From DATCLS01 sp036563805 (GTDB lineage: Bacteria; Actinomycetota; Acidimicrobiia; Acidimicrobiales; VFJN01): a DNA stretch of 64,000 nt. Location of the stretch: assembly GCA_036563805.1 (NCBI GenBank), contig DATCLS010000061.1, positions 1 to 64,000 of the forward strand, read 5' to 3'. The position numbers and the translations under genes were made by a program. This document shows positions 1 to 10,361 of the stretch, in pieces (position 1 is the stretch's first letter; every line of letters begins with the position of its first letter). The notes below the pieces were generated by a model. That model was not told the origin of the DNA. It saw only the letters and a program-made list of their open reading frames with translations, and ran no database searches.

Positions 1-99
1 CCCCCACCACCCGCGCACCCGCCGCCGCGCCGGCCGCCGACGCCGAGATCCGCCGCGCCGTCACCCCCACCACCCGCGCACCCGCCGCCGCGCCGGCCG
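1..99 (+). repeat. Two 36-bp direct repeats, period 63 bp
   Basis: A 36-base segment starting at position 1 is repeated exactly at position 64. The period of 63 bases equals 21 codons and keeps the reading frame of the following gene open. It would encode a Pro/Ala/Thr-rich tract, probably an N-terminal linker of the truncated gene at the left edge. Confidence 0.7.
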
Positions 100-1193
100 G
101 CGGTACGGACGGGCCGGGCGGCGGGCAGGTGCCGGCGGAGCCGCCTGTGGGACGTGCCGCCGGGCGGGGGCGGAGCCCTGTGGGGCGGGCCGGGCACCGG
201 GTCGGCGACCCGGTCGGGGTGGCCGACGGGCTGCGGCGGCGCCTGGCCGACGAGATCGCCACCTGCCTGTCCGGGCCGCACGCCGGTACCGTCCACGGGC
301 TCGACGCCTACGTCGGCTGGCACGGCGCCCAGGAGGCGGCCGCCTGCCCCGCCCGCTACCGGGCCGGCGGCGAGGAGGGCTGGGGCTTCCCCGGGTGGTC
401 GGCGCCGCTGGCGGCGGCCGCCGCCGGGCGGGCCGCGCTCGACCACCACCTGAACGTCCACGACCGGTCGGTGGCGGGCGGCCTGGGGGCGGAGCCGCCC
501 TGCCCGGCGCCGGTGGAGGCCGTCCGGGCCTGGATGCGGGCCATGGCCACCGCCGCCGACTGCGGGGTCGGTGACTGGGTGGCCGAGCGGATCGCCCAGC
601 GGGACGACGCCACCGTGGCCGCCACCGCCGCCGGCGCCGCCCGGTGGCTGGGCGGCTTCGTGCGGGTGATGGGTTGGCCGCTGCCGCCCCGGCTCCGCCT
701 GCTCAGTGCCGTGCGGGGGGCCGAGAGCCGGCCCCTGCGCTGGCGTGTGCCCGGCCTGCCGGCCGAGGCGACGGTCACCGTCGCCGCCGGGGCCGACGCC
801 CGGCTGGGCAAGGTGGCGGGGTCGGGCGACTTCGCCCTGGTCGTGCACCGGGTGACCGCCGGCGACGACGGACGGGTCCACGACCGGGCGGCGTTCGAGG
901 CCGCCGCCGGGGCTCTGGCGATCGGGATCGTCCCGGCCGCCATTTTCGTGACCGCCGCCGACACGGGCGAGCGCCTGCGGGTGCCCGTCGACGCCGCCGT
1001 CCTCGACCGGGGCGCCGAGCTGATCGCCGGCGTGGTCCGCCAGCGGGTCGCGGCCACCGAGCGGGGGTTCGACCCGGCCGACGCCACGCCCTCGGCCGCC
1101 TGCCGGCACTGCCCGCTCGTCGCCGACTGCCCCCCGGGCCAGGAGTGGCTGGCCGGCCCCGGCCGCTGGCGCGGCGGCCTCCCCGTGGTCTGA
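3..1193 (+). CDS. RecB/Cas4-like PD-(D/E)XK-family protein, left-truncated
   Basis: The frame is open to the window edge, so the true start may lie upstream; the first clear internal start is GTG at 129. The C-terminus has the CxxCx5C cluster (CRHCPLVADC) typical of RecB/AddB/Cas4-type nucleases, and a fourth Cys sits in CPARYR about 240 residues earlier, the usual four-Cys 4Fe-4S arrangement. The central part, where the family carries an acidic residue followed by DxK, shows no convincing catalytic triad; the nearest segment is ARLGKVAGSGDFALVV. Family membership is inferred from the Cys layout and C-terminal architecture. It could be an inactive nuclease domain or the C-terminal part of a longer protein. 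The residues before about 80 are Gly/Arg/Pro-rich and look like a linker. Confidence 0.5.
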   Translation, partial: PTTRAPAAAPAADAEIRRAVTPTTRAPAAAPAGGTDGPGGGQVPAEPPVGRAAGRGRSPVGRAGHRVGDPVGVADGLRRRLADEIATCLSGPHAGTVHGLDAYVGWHGAQEAAACPARYRAGGEEGWGFPGWSAPLAAAAAGRAALDHHLNVHDRSVAGGLGAEPPCPAPVEAVRAWMRAMATAADCGVGDWVAERIAQRDDATVAATAAGAARWLGGFVRVMGWPLPPRLRLLSAVRGAESRPLRWRVPGLPAEATVTVAAGADARLGKVAGSGDFALVVHRVTAGDDGRVHDRAAFEAAAGALAIGIVPAAIFVTAADTGERLRVPVDAAVLDRGAELIAGVVRQRVAATERGFDPADATPSAACRHCPLVADCPPGQEWLAGPGRWRGGLPVV

Positions 1194-1211
1194 TCACGCC
1201 GGCCAGCTGTC

Positions 1212-1394
1212 GTGACCGTGCTCGCGACGCGCAGGCCGAACGCTCCGGCCGTGAACGTCCTCGCCGCTTACGACCGCTTCCGCCGATCCGGCAGCACCGA
1301 CCTCGCGGTGGCCGAGCGCCTGTCGCACCAAGCGCCCGAGTCCCTGCGAGACCTCCGAGATCACGTCGAGCGACCGGCGACGCCGGCGGCCTGA
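1212..1394 (+). CDS. Possible 60-aa hypothetical protein
   Basis: A GTG-initiated frame lies in the 278-bp gap between the RecB-like gene and the glycosyltransferase. Its third codon positions are GC-rich, and the product has a plausible amphipathic stretch (YDRFRRSG to LRDLRDHVE). There is no clear Shine-Dalgarno sequence and I recognise no family. A competing frame exists on the other strand. It may be a small gene or non-coding. Confidence 0.25.
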   Translation: MTVLATRRPNAPAVNVLAAYDRFRRSGSTDLAVAERLSHQAPESLRDLRDHVERPATPAA

Positions 1395-1471
1395 CGCCGG
1401 TGGCCTGACGACCGAGCGCCGCGGCACGCCAGTGATCCCGTTCTTCGAGGGGCCGGCCCCGGCGGCGCCGG

Positions 1472-3208
1472 TCACCCCGAGCGGAGCTCACGGGCGAAGA
1501 CCTGGAGGTCGGCGTACTCGTTGATCTGCAGCTCGACCCGGGGCGGGAGGTCGGCGGCGAACTCGGCGAGCCGGTCCTGCAGGGGGTGCAGCTCGTCGGG
1601 GCTCGTGGCCAGGAACTGCAGCGTCCGCGACACGCTGGTCGTGTCGCGGCCGTCGAGGCGGAGCTGACCGGCCACGATCCAGCTGTCGGGCGCCCGCCCG
1701 GCCACGCTGTAGTCGAACAGCACGACGACCCGCACGCCCCGGCGCCGGGCCAGCTCCTCCCACTCCTCGGGGTCGGGCGGCCCGGCCCGCAACACCTCGT
1801 AGTCGCCCAGCCCGGCCAGGTCGGTGAGCGGGCCGTCGTGGTAGAGGCTGATGTAGCCCAGCTGGTCGGTGGCGACGGACGCCTCGTCGTAGTAGCGGTC
1901 GAGGAACCGGGCCGCCTGGTAGTGGTGCCGGTACATGTCGTCGGCCGCCCGCGGCGCGCGGACCAGCCCGTTTGCCTTGGTGGCCCCGAGCACCAGGCAC
2001 AGCCCGACGGCCGCCACCAGCGCCCGCCGCGCCGCCTCGGCGGGCAGCTCGGCCAGCACCGTGAGCCCGACGTAGACGCCGACGGCGATGAGGTAGGCCT
2101 GGTAGCGCTCGTACCAGCCGACGTCGGCGAGCACGACGTGGCCGGCGGTCGCCACCACCAGCGTGACGCCGGGCAGGCGGGCGGCGGCCGGCCGCCCCCA
2201 CGTCACGGCCAGGTAGACGACGGCGACGGCGAACAGCGCCGCCACCAGCGGATCCTGCGTCAGCCGGTTGGCGATGTCGATGACGCCGAGGCCGTCGCCG
2301 TCGGCGTCGGTGCCCTGCCCCTTGGCCAGGACGGAGTTGGGCAGCCACCCGCCGCCGAGCGCCCGGTTGACCACGCCGAACGCCGCGATCGGGACGGCCG
2401 ACGCCGCCACCAGCCCGACGGCCCGCCGCCGGGCGGCGGCGTCCCGGATGCCGTCCCGGACGCCGGCCCAGCCGCCCACCGCCCCACCGCCGGCGACCAG
2501 CACCCCCGCCGCCAACCCCACGGCCACGAAGGCCGTCTCGAACCGGGACAGGGTGGCCAGCGCCACCAGGGCGTAGGGGGCCCCGGTGGGCAGCCGGTCG
2601 GCCCGGCCCTCCTCCCGGCGGTGGACGAGGATCACGGCGGCCAGCACGAGCAGGACGTGCAGCGTGTGCTCCATGCCGACGACCGCCAGCCCGGGCAGGA
2701 ACAGCACGACGACCACCAGCACGGCGGTGGCCACCAGATCGAGCAACCGCCGCCGGTCGGGCCGCAGCACGGCCTGGTGCCGCCCCAGGAGCACCACCAC
2801 GCCGACGCCGGCGGCCACGTTGAGCAGCAGGGGCGTCCAGTCGCGCACGCCCGGGCCGGCCAGGGCGCCGACCGCCACCAGCACCGTCCACAGCGGCGAC
2901 GACGACGCCGACTCGAACGACCCGGCGGTCACGCCCCACGTCCCGTCGTGGGCGAGGTGGTCGGCGATGCTCAGGTGGATGGCGGCGTCGTCGAGCACGT
3001 AGCCGAAGTGGCCCCGCAGGTAGACGAGGATGCCCCCGACCACGAGAACCACCGCCCCGAGGTAGGCGGCGAGCCCCCAGCGGACGAACGCGGCGGCCGC
3101 CGAGCCGCCCTCCGCCGGCGCCGAGCCGACCTCGCCCGGTCCGCCGGCCTGGGCCGGTCGTGCGGTCGACCGGTCGACCGCCACGTCTGTCTCGGTCGTC
3201 GTGGTCAC
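1472..3208 (-). CDS. Polytopic GT-C-type glycosyltransferase
   Basis: This is an integral membrane protein with roughly a dozen hydrophobic segments over about 450 residues, followed by a soluble C-terminal domain. Just after the first membrane segment comes LDDAAIHLSIADHLA, the acidic-pair loop seen in GT-C polyprenyl-phosphate-dependent mannosyl- and arabinosyltransferases. The C-terminal part contains DQLGYISLYHDGPLTDLAGL, a pattern I associate with AftB-like arabinofuranosyltransferases of actinobacteria. It probably adds sugar to a lipid-linked or cell-wall glycan outside the membrane. GTG at 3208 was chosen because it follows a G-rich stretch; the frame is open to 3328, so a longer N-terminus is possible. 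Acceptor and sugar are unknown. Confidence 0.6.
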   Translation of the reverse strand: MTTTTETDVAVDRSTARPAQAGGPGEVGSAPAEGGSAAAAFVRWGLAAYLGAVVLVVGGILVYLRGHFGYVLDDAAIHLSIADHLAHDGTWGVTAGSFESASSSPLWTVLVAVGALAGPGVRDWTPLLLNVAAGVGVVVLLGRHQAVLRPDRRRLLDLVATAVLVVVVLFLPGLAVVGMEHTLHVLLVLAAVILVHRREEGRADRLPTGAPYALVALATLSRFETAFVAVGLAAGVLVAGGGAVGGWAGVRDGIRDAAARRRAVGLVAASAVPIAAFGVVNRALGGGWLPNSVLAKGQGTDADGDGLGVIDIANRLTQDPLVAALFAVAVVYLAVTWGRPAAARLPGVTLVVATAGHVVLADVGWYERYQAYLIAVGVYVGLTVLAELPAEAARRALVAAVGLCLVLGATKANGLVRAPRAADDMYRHHYQAARFLDRYYDEASVATDQLGYISLYHDGPLTDLAGLGDYEVLRAGPPDPEEWEELARRRGVRVVVLFDYSVAGRAPDSWIVAGQLRLDGRDTTSVSRTLQFLATSPDELHPLQDRLAEFAADLPPRVELQINEYADLQVFARELRSG

Positions 3209-3340
3209 CGTCGGGAGCCCCCCCGTGCCGGGCGCGGCGCCCGCGCCGCCACCGGCTACCGGCGGGTAGGTTAGCGGCCGCCTCCGCCTGCGCTCGGCCA
3301 CCCCGGACCCGCGCCGCCCCGACGCCACGCGATCAGCGGG

Positions 3341-4231
3341 TCAGGGCGACCACGCACCGAGCTTGCCGACCGGACCGTGGCCGGCGCCGAGGGTCCAGGC
3401 GGCGCTGGACGCCAGCCCGGCGTGGACGAACCGCTTGGCGGCCGCCAGGGCGTCCGGCACCGCCAGCCCCTTGGCCAGCAGGGCGGCGGTGGCGGCGGCG
3501 AACGTGCAGCCGGTCCCGTGGTCGTTGCGGGTGCGGATCCGCGGCAGGCGCAGCTCGGTCGTCTCCCCCGCCGCCGTGTCGTGGACGACGTCGACGGCGT
3601 CGCCGCCGGCGTCCTCGGCCGTGAGGTGGCCGCCCTTGACCACCACCCACCGGGGGCCGAGCTCGGCCAGGCGGCGGGCGGCCCGGCGGGCGTCCTCGAC
3701 GGTCACGACCGGCTCGCCCAGCAGGGCGGCGGCCTCCCGCGTGTTGGGCGTGGCCACCAGCGCCCGGGGCAGCAGCTCGTGGAGGTAGGCGGACTCGGCG
3801 CCGGGATCGAGAAGGCGGGCGCCGGTCGACGAAACCAGGACCGGATCGACGACCAGGTTGGGCAGCCGCCCGGCGGCCGCCGCCTCGGCCACCGCCGTCA
3901 CCACCTCCTCGGTGGCCAGCATGCCGGTCTTGACGCCGGCCACCGGCAGGTCGGACAGGATGGCGTCGAGCTGGGCCCGCAGGAAGTCCACCGGTGGGAC
4001 GTGCACGCCGGTCACGCCCTGGGTGTTCTGGGCCGTGAGGGCGGTGATGGCGCTGGTGCCGTGGACGCCCAGCGAGGCGAACGTCAGCAGGTCGGCCTGG
4101 ATGCCCGCCCCGCCGCCCGAGTCGGATCCGGCGATCGTGAGCGCCACCGGCGGCGTCCCCCCGCCGCCCGCGGCCGTGGCGGCCGCCGTCGCGGCCTCGG
4201 CGCCGACAACCCCCGCGTCTGTCCCGCTCAT
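3341..4231 (-). CDS. thiD: Hydroxymethylpyrimidine/phosphomethylpyrimidine kinase ThiD
   Basis: ThiD phosphorylates HMP to HMP-P and then HMP-PP, the pyrimidine donor for thiamine phosphate synthase. After a 25-residue low-complexity N-terminus the protein shows the family start ALTIAGSDSGGGAGIQADL, the SAITALTAQNTQGV segment, and the C-terminal GTGCTFAAA anion-hole motif (NDHGTGCTF) of the ribokinase fold. The length of 296 aa is slightly above the usual 265-275 because of the N- and C-terminal extensions. ATG at 4231 overlaps the stop of the upstream ThiE/TenI-like gene (ATGA), so it is the last gene of the translationally coupled thi operon. Confidence 0.95.
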   Translation of the reverse strand: MSGTDAGVVGAEAATAAATAAGGGGTPPVALTIAGSDSGGGAGIQADLLTFASLGVHGTSAITALTAQNTQGVTGVHVPPVDFLRAQLDAILSDLPVAGVKTGMLATEEVVTAVAEAAAAGRLPNLVVDPVLVSSTGARLLDPGAESAYLHELLPRALVATPNTREAAALLGEPVVTVEDARRAARRLAELGPRWVVVKGGHLTAEDAGGDAVDVVHDTAAGETTELRLPRIRTRNDHGTGCTFAAATAALLAKGLAVPDALAAAKRFVHAGLASSAAWTLGAGHGPVGKLGAWSP

Positions 4232-5067
4232 GGCCCCTCCGATCCCGCCAGCGCCTTCCCGGCCCCGTCGCCAGCTCGCGCGCCGATCCCGGCCCCGGCC
4301 AGCTCGCCCACCAGCCGGCGGACGACGGCGGCCGGGTCGTCGGCCCGCATGACCTCGCCCATCACCGCCACGCCGTGCGCCCCGGCGTCCACGCAGGCCG
4401 CGGCCCGGCCGGGCCCGACGCCGCCGAGGGCGAGGACCGGCAGGCCCGGCACCGCGGCGCACGCCGCGGCCAGGCCCTCGACGCCGAGCGGCGGCCCGTA
4501 GCCGGGCTTGGACCGGGTGGCGAACACGGGCGACAGCGTCGCATAGGCGGCGCCATGGCGCCGAGCCGCCCGCAGCTCGTCGAGGTCGTGGCACGACCGG
4601 CCGACGAGCAGGCCACCGGCCGCCGCTCCGGCGCCGCCGTCGCCCTCACCGGCCCTCGCGCCGGCGGCATCGGCCTCCCCGGCAGCCTCGGCCGCCGGCC
4701 AGGGGTCGGCCGCCGCCAGGTGGACGCCGGCCGCGCCCACGTCCCGGGCCAGGGCGAGGTCGCCGGCCACCACGAGCCGGCCGCCCCCGCCCGCGGCCAG
4801 GACCGCCAGCAGCTCCTCGGCCAGCCGCCGGCGCTCGGCGGCGGGCAGGTCCTTCTCGCGCAGCAGCACCCACCGGGCGCCGCCGGCCACGGCGGCCGCC
4901 ACGGTGGCGGCCAGCGTGCGGCCGGCCGCGGCCGCCTGGGCCCGGTCGGTCACGACCAGCAGCGACGGCGGCGACGACCCAGGCGGCACCGACGGCGACG
5001 CCACCGACGGTGCCACCGACGGCGACGACGCCCCCGAGCCCCCGCCCCGCGGCTCCTCCGCCCCCAC
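4228..5067 (-). CDS. ThiE/TenI-family protein, probable thiazole tautomerase
   Basis: A TIM-barrel of the ThiE/TenI family and the second such gene in this operon. It keeps a recognisable VLLREKDLP segment, VGRSCHDLDE, the SPVFATRSKPGYGPPLG loop and ALGGVGPGR. It lacks the canonical NDR motif that ThiE uses to bind HMP-PP; the corresponding strand reads VVAGDLALARDVGAAGVHL. Its position directly after thiG and before thiD resembles the Bacillus tenI arrangement. I infer that it aromatises the ThiG product rather than condensing pyrimidine and thiazole, but an NCBI-style label would be thiamine phosphate synthase. GTG 5067 starts 2 nt after the thiG stop. The first 35 residues and an internal segment (about 150-170) are Gly/Ala/Ser low complexity. 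Confidence 0.75.
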   Translation of the reverse strand: MGAEEPRGGGSGASSPSVAPSVASPSVPPGSSPPSLLVVTDRAQAAAAGRTLAATVAAAVAGGARWVLLREKDLPAAERRRLAEELLAVLAAGGGGRLVVAGDLALARDVGAAGVHLAAADPWPAAEAAGEADAAGARAGEGDGGAGAAAGGLLVGRSCHDLDELRAARRHGAAYATLSPVFATRSKPGYGPPLGVEGLAAACAAVPGLPVLALGGVGPGRAAACVDAGAHGVAVMGEVMRADDPAAVVRRLVGELAGAGIGARAGDGAGKALAGSEGP

Positions 5068-5069
5068 CC

Positions 5070-5894
5070 CTACTCCGCCGGGGTGTCGAGGTCGGGCAGT
5101 CCCTCGAAGCTGGTCGACGCCTGGGCGTACCGCCGCCGCGGGATGCGGCCAGCGGTGCGGGCCAGCCGCCCGGCCTCGACGGCGTGGCGCATGGCCCGGG
5201 CCATGCGGACCGGGTCGCGGGCCCGGGTGACGGCCGTGGCCAGGAGGACGGCGTCGCAGCCCAGCTCCATGGCCAGCGCCGCGTCGGAGGCCGTGCCGAT
5301 ACCGGCGTCGAGGACGATCGGCACCGTGGCCTCCTCGACGATGATCGCCAGGTTGTAGGGATTGCGGATGCCCATCCCGCTGCCGATCGGCGCCCCGAGC
5401 GGCATGACGGCGGCGACGCCGACCTCGGCCAGCCGCCGGGCGAGGACCGGGTCGTCGTTGGTGTAGGCCAGCACCACGAAGCCGTCGTCGACCAGCTGCT
5501 CGGCGGCGTCGAGCAGCTCGACGGGCTCGGGCAGCAGCGTCCGCTCGTCGGCGATGACCTCGAGCTTGACCCAGTCGGTCTCCAGGGCCTCGCGGCCGAG
5601 CTGGGCCGTCTTCAGGGCGTCGCGGGCGGTGAAGCACCCGGCGGTGTTGGGCAGCGCCCGAATGCCGGTGCGCTCCAGCAGCTCGAACAGCGACCCCGGG
5701 GCGGAGGGGTCGACCCGACGCAGCGCCACGGTGGTCAGCTCGGTGCCGGATGCCACCAGCGCCTGCTCGAGCACCTCGAGGTTGGGGGCGCCGCCGGTCC
5801 CCAGGATGAGGCGGGACCGGAAGCGCTGGCCGGCGATCACCAGGTCGTCGCCGCCCGGCCCGGTGGTGGGTGTGATCTCGTCGGTGACGGCCAC
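5070..5894 (-). CDS. thiG: Thiazole synthase ThiG
   Basis: ThiG forms the thiazole phosphate ring from dehydroglycine, DXP and ThiS thiocarboxylate. The catalytic Schiff-base lysine is visible in WVKLEVI. Also present are SRLILGTGG near the N-terminus, LPNTAGCFTARDA, MPLGAPIGSGMGIRN, and VLDAGIGTASDAA for phosphate binding. The length of 274 aa is slightly longer than the usual 255-260, mainly from a 15-residue N-terminus and a charged C-terminal tail. It lies 3 nt downstream of the thiS stop, and the next gene starts immediately after its own stop. ThiG normally acts with ThiF, ThiO/ThiH and ThiS; ThiO and ThiS are adjacent. Confidence 0.95.
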   Translation of the reverse strand: MAVTDEITPTTGPGGDDLVIAGQRFRSRLILGTGGAPNLEVLEQALVASGTELTTVALRRVDPSAPGSLFELLERTGIRALPNTAGCFTARDALKTAQLGREALETDWVKLEVIADERTLLPEPVELLDAAEQLVDDGFVVLAYTNDDPVLARRLAEVGVAAVMPLGAPIGSGMGIRNPYNLAIIVEEATVPIVLDAGIGTASDAALAMELGCDAVLLATAVTRARDPVRMARAMRHAVEAGRLARTAGRIPRRRYAQASTSFEGLPDLDTPAE

Positions 5895-5897
5895 GGG

Positions 5898-6134
5898 TCA
5901 GCCTCCTCGGGCGATCGACAGGATCTCGACGCGGGCGCCGGGCGCCAGCTCGTGCTCGGGCCACGAGCTGCGGGCCACGACCTCGCCGTCGACGGCGACG
6001 GCCACGCCCCGGCCCTCGGTGCCGAGCCGGTCGAGCAGGGAGGCGACCGTGGTGCCGGGTGCGACCTCGTGCCGCTCGCCGTTCACGGTGACGACGACCG
6101 AGCCGCCCCCCTGCGCGGCTCCGCCCCCGCTCAC
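5898..6134 (-). CDS. thiS: Sulfur carrier protein ThiS
   Basis: A 78-residue ubiquitin-fold sulfur carrier ending in ARGG; the terminal Gly-Gly is adenylated and thiocarboxylated to deliver sulfur to ThiG. The core reads VTVNGERHEVAPGTTVASLL, then VAVAVDGEVVARSSW and EHELAPGARVEILSI, all typical of ThiS. GTG 6134 overlaps the thiO stop (GTGA). This adds about 12 Gly/Ser-rich residues before the first strand; an internal GTG at VVTVNG would give the canonical 66 residues, so the start is uncertain. No thiF-like adenylyltransferase is encoded in the operon. Confidence 0.93.
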   Translation of the reverse strand: MSGGGAAQGGGSVVVTVNGERHEVAPGTTVASLLDRLGTEGRGVAVAVDGEVVARSSWPEHELAPGARVEILSIARGG

Positions 6135-7414
6135 GGCTCCGCCCCCGCGTGGTGGGAGGCGGCGAAGCGCCGCGGGTCGCAAGCGCCCACCTCGTCGGGC
6201 AGGGGGTCGCCCGCCACCGCGGCGGCCACCGCCTCGGCCGTGATCGGCGTGAGCAGGATGCCGTTGCGGTAGTGCCCGGCGGCGACGACCAGCCCGTCGA
6301 TGCCGGCGGAGCCGATGAGCGGCCGGTCGTCGGGCGACCCCGGGCGCAGCCCGGTGCGGGCCGCCACCAGCTCGGCGTCGTCCAGCCCCGGGACCAGCGT
6401 CAGCGTGTCGCGCAGTAGCTCGTAGGCGCCGCCGGCGGTGACCCGGGTGTCCCAGCCCCGCTCCTCGACGGTGGCGCCGGCGACGATGCGACCGTCGCCC
6501 CGCGGCACCAGGTAGATGCTGGACCCCCGCACGATGCCGCGCACGGTCCGGGTCAGCAGCGGCTCGCCCGGCGGTAGCCGCAGGGTGAGGATCTGGCCCT
6601 TCACCGGGCGGACCGGCGGCCGGGCCGCGTCGGGCAGGCCGGCGATCCGGCCCGCCCACGTGCCGGCGGCCAGGACCACGTGGTCGGCGGCCAGGGTCTC
6701 GCCCGAGGACAGCACGACGCCGGTGGCCCGGCGCCCGGCGCCGTCGAGGGCGATCCGCTCGACGGAGGCGGCCACGGTGGCCACCCCGGCGGCCGCCGTG
6801 AGCCGGCGGAGCACGGCGACCAGCGCCTCCGGGTCGACGGACCGCTCGCCGGCGGCCAGCGCCCCGGCCCGGACGCCGGGCGCCAGGGCCGGCTCGAGGG
6901 AGCGGGCCTCGCGCCCCCGGAGCGGCGTCACGTCGAGGCCCAGGGACCGCTGGCGGGCGACGAGCTCGTCGAGCGCGGCCCGGTCGTCGGCGTCGAGGGC
7001 GGCGACGAGCGTGCCGTCGGCCCGGTAGCCGATGGCGGAGCCCGGCGCCGCCGGACCACCGTCCCCGGCCGTCTCGGCGGCTCCTCCAGCGTCGCCGTCC
7101 CCAGCTCCAGCCTCGCCGTCCCCAGCCGACCGCGCCTCGTCGTCGGACGGCAGGGACGCCTCGATCTCGGCCGCGAACGCCGGCCACCGCGACCAGGAGG
7201 CCAGCGCCAGGCGCAGGAGGTCCTCCTCGCCCGGGCGGGCCTCGGTCACCGGGGCGAGCATGCCGGCGGCGACGGCGGACGCCCCGCCGCCCGGCGCCGG
7301 GTCGACGATGGTCACGGCCAAGCCCCGCTGGGCCAGCCGCCAGGCCGAGGCCAGGCCGATGGCCCCGCCCCCGACGACGACCACGTCGGGCCGCGGCGCG
7401 GCGGCGCCGGTCAC
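6131..7414 (-). CDS. thiO: Glycine oxidase ThiO
   Basis: An FAD-dependent amine oxidase converting glycine to the imine (dehydroglycine) needed by ThiG. The N-terminal Rossmann motif VVVVGGGAIGLASAWRLAQRG binds FAD. ASAVAAGMLAPVTEA is the family's substrate-domain start, and DDRPLIGSAGIDGLVVAAGHYRNGI (in two parts) is the C-terminal FAD/active-site segment. A roughly 30-residue Asp/Gly/Ala-rich insertion at about 100-130 is not part of the usual fold. Overlaps at both ends are GTGA with thiE upstream and thiS downstream. Use of ThiO instead of ThiH implies an oxygen-dependent route. Confidence 0.93.
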   Translation of the reverse strand: MTGAAAPRPDVVVVGGGAIGLASAWRLAQRGLAVTIVDPAPGGGASAVAAGMLAPVTEARPGEEDLLRLALASWSRWPAFAAEIEASLPSDDEARSAGDGEAGAGDGDAGGAAETAGDGGPAAPGSAIGYRADGTLVAALDADDRAALDELVARQRSLGLDVTPLRGREARSLEPALAPGVRAGALAAGERSVDPEALVAVLRRLTAAAGVATVAASVERIALDGAGRRATGVVLSSGETLAADHVVLAAGTWAGRIAGLPDAARPPVRPVKGQILTLRLPPGEPLLTRTVRGIVRGSSIYLVPRGDGRIVAGATVEERGWDTRVTAGGAYELLRDTLTLVPGLDDAELVAARTGLRPGSPDDRPLIGSAGIDGLVVAAGHYRNGILLTPITAEAVAAAVAGDPLPDEVGACDPRRFAASHHAGAEP

Positions 7415-8258
7415 GGCCGCGCCTCCCCGCCGCCGGCCGCGTGAGCGCCGGCCGACTCGTCGCCGGCCTCGGCCTCGCCGCTCCCGGCATCGTCGCCGGC
7501 CTCGGCGAGGGCGGCGACCGCCCGCTCCACCGCGACCGCCAGCTGCCGGGTGGCGGCCCGGGGGTCCGCCGCGTGGGCCACGGCGCCGATGACGGCCACG
7601 CCCCAGGCCCCGGCGCCCAGCACCTCGGGCACCCGCTCGCCGGTGATGCCGGCGATGGCGATGACCGGCGCGGCGACGGCCCCGGTCACCGACCGGAGCC
7701 CGTCCAACCCGATCGGGTCGGGCAGGCCGTCCTTGGAGGCGGTGGCGTACACCGGGCCCACGCCCAGGTAGCTTGCACCCGCCTCGACGAGCGCCCGGGC
7801 GGTGGCGGGGCCGCGGGCGGTCCCGCCCACGAGCGCAGCCGGGCCGACGACCCGGCGCACGGCGTCCACCGGCAGGTCGGTGGCGCCGACGTGCACGCCG
7901 TCGGCGCCAACGGCCACGGCGATGTCGGCCCGGTCGTTGACCAGGCAGGTGGCCCCGGCGGCCCGGCACCGCTCGGCGATCAGCGCCGCCAGCTGGTAGC
8001 GGTCGGCGTCGTGCCCGGCCTTGAGCCGGACCTGAAGGGTCGGCGCCCCGCCGTCGAGGGCGGCGTCGGCCAGCTCGGCCGAGTCGACGAGCACGTGGAG
8101 CCGCCCGAGCCGGCGCCCGACGTCGGCCCCGGCGGCCGCGGCAGCACCCGCAACGCGCGTCCCAGTCACGTCGACCCCGGCCCCGGCGACGCCAGCAACC
8201 CCGCCGCCGGCCCCGCCGGCGCCCACGATCGCACCCGGAACGGCCGCCCCCGCCCCGG

Positions 8259-8262
<4 letters not shown>
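7411..8262 (-). CDS. thiE: Thiamine phosphate synthase ThiE
   Basis: This copy has canonical ThiE features: LQVRLKAG, CLVNDRADIAVAVGADGVHVG (NDR plus the HMP-PP pocket), YLGVGPVYATASK and VIAIAGITG. It condenses HMP-PP with thiazole phosphate to thiamine phosphate. The fold starts near residue 58; the preceding Gly/Ala/Val-rich stretch is unusual, so the true start could be internal. GTG 8262 is favoured because it overlaps the thiC stop as GTGA, the coupling seen throughout this operon. The C-terminal 25 residues are acidic low complexity. Confidence 0.9.
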
Positions 8263-10031
<1,769 letters not shown>

Positions 10032-10040
10032 GGCGCATCA

Positions 10041-10158
10041 CTCCCTTCGCCGGCATTACCCGGATCAGGTTCTGCGGTCGGCGCCCCGGCGCACTCCCCG
10101 CCGACCGGCGGATGCGCCTGCGCCCTCTCAGCCCGGTGTCGAGCTCCCGCGTGGTCGG
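10041..10158 (-). promoter_or_regulatory. TPP riboswitch (THI element) upstream of thiC
   Basis: Read on the minus strand, conserved blocks appear in order: CGGGAGCTC, then GGGCTGAGAG (10125-10134), a variable GC-rich P3 arm, AACCTGATC (10063-10071), GGGTAATGCC and GCGAAGGGAG (10041-10050). These are the pyrimidine- and pyrophosphate-sensing cores of the TPP aptamer. The final GGGAG also serves as the thiC ribosome-binding site, so ligand binding most likely blocks translation initiation directly; I see no separate terminator hairpin. Confidence 0.93.
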
Positions 10159-10361
10159 TTGTCCCGGCCACCGTACCGCCGCCGTCGCGTTTCCGCCTCC
10201 GTGACGACCCGGGAACCCCCGACCCGGGATCCCCCGACGCCGCGGTCCCGACGCCGCGGTCCCGGCGCCGTCGGGCCACCGACCGGCCGCCGTCAGGGAT
10301 TCGTCAGCGATCCGGCGCATTTCCGGTGGCCGACGGGCTCCGGTTGGGACAGGGTGAGCCC

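Noticed and set aside
1..1193. Cas4 of a CRISPR system
   Set aside because: The Cys layout is similar, but no cas genes or arrays are present, and the catalytic residues are not evident.
1194..1475. Minus-strand 93-codon frame
   Set aside because: Arg/Gly/Ser-rich without a ribosome-binding site; it overlaps the small plus-strand frame and looks non-coding.
1586..3274. Long open frame opposite the glycosyltransferase
   Set aside because: It is the antisense shadow of a real gene; its product is a His/Gly/Arg-rich low-complexity chain, typical for high-GC reverse frames.
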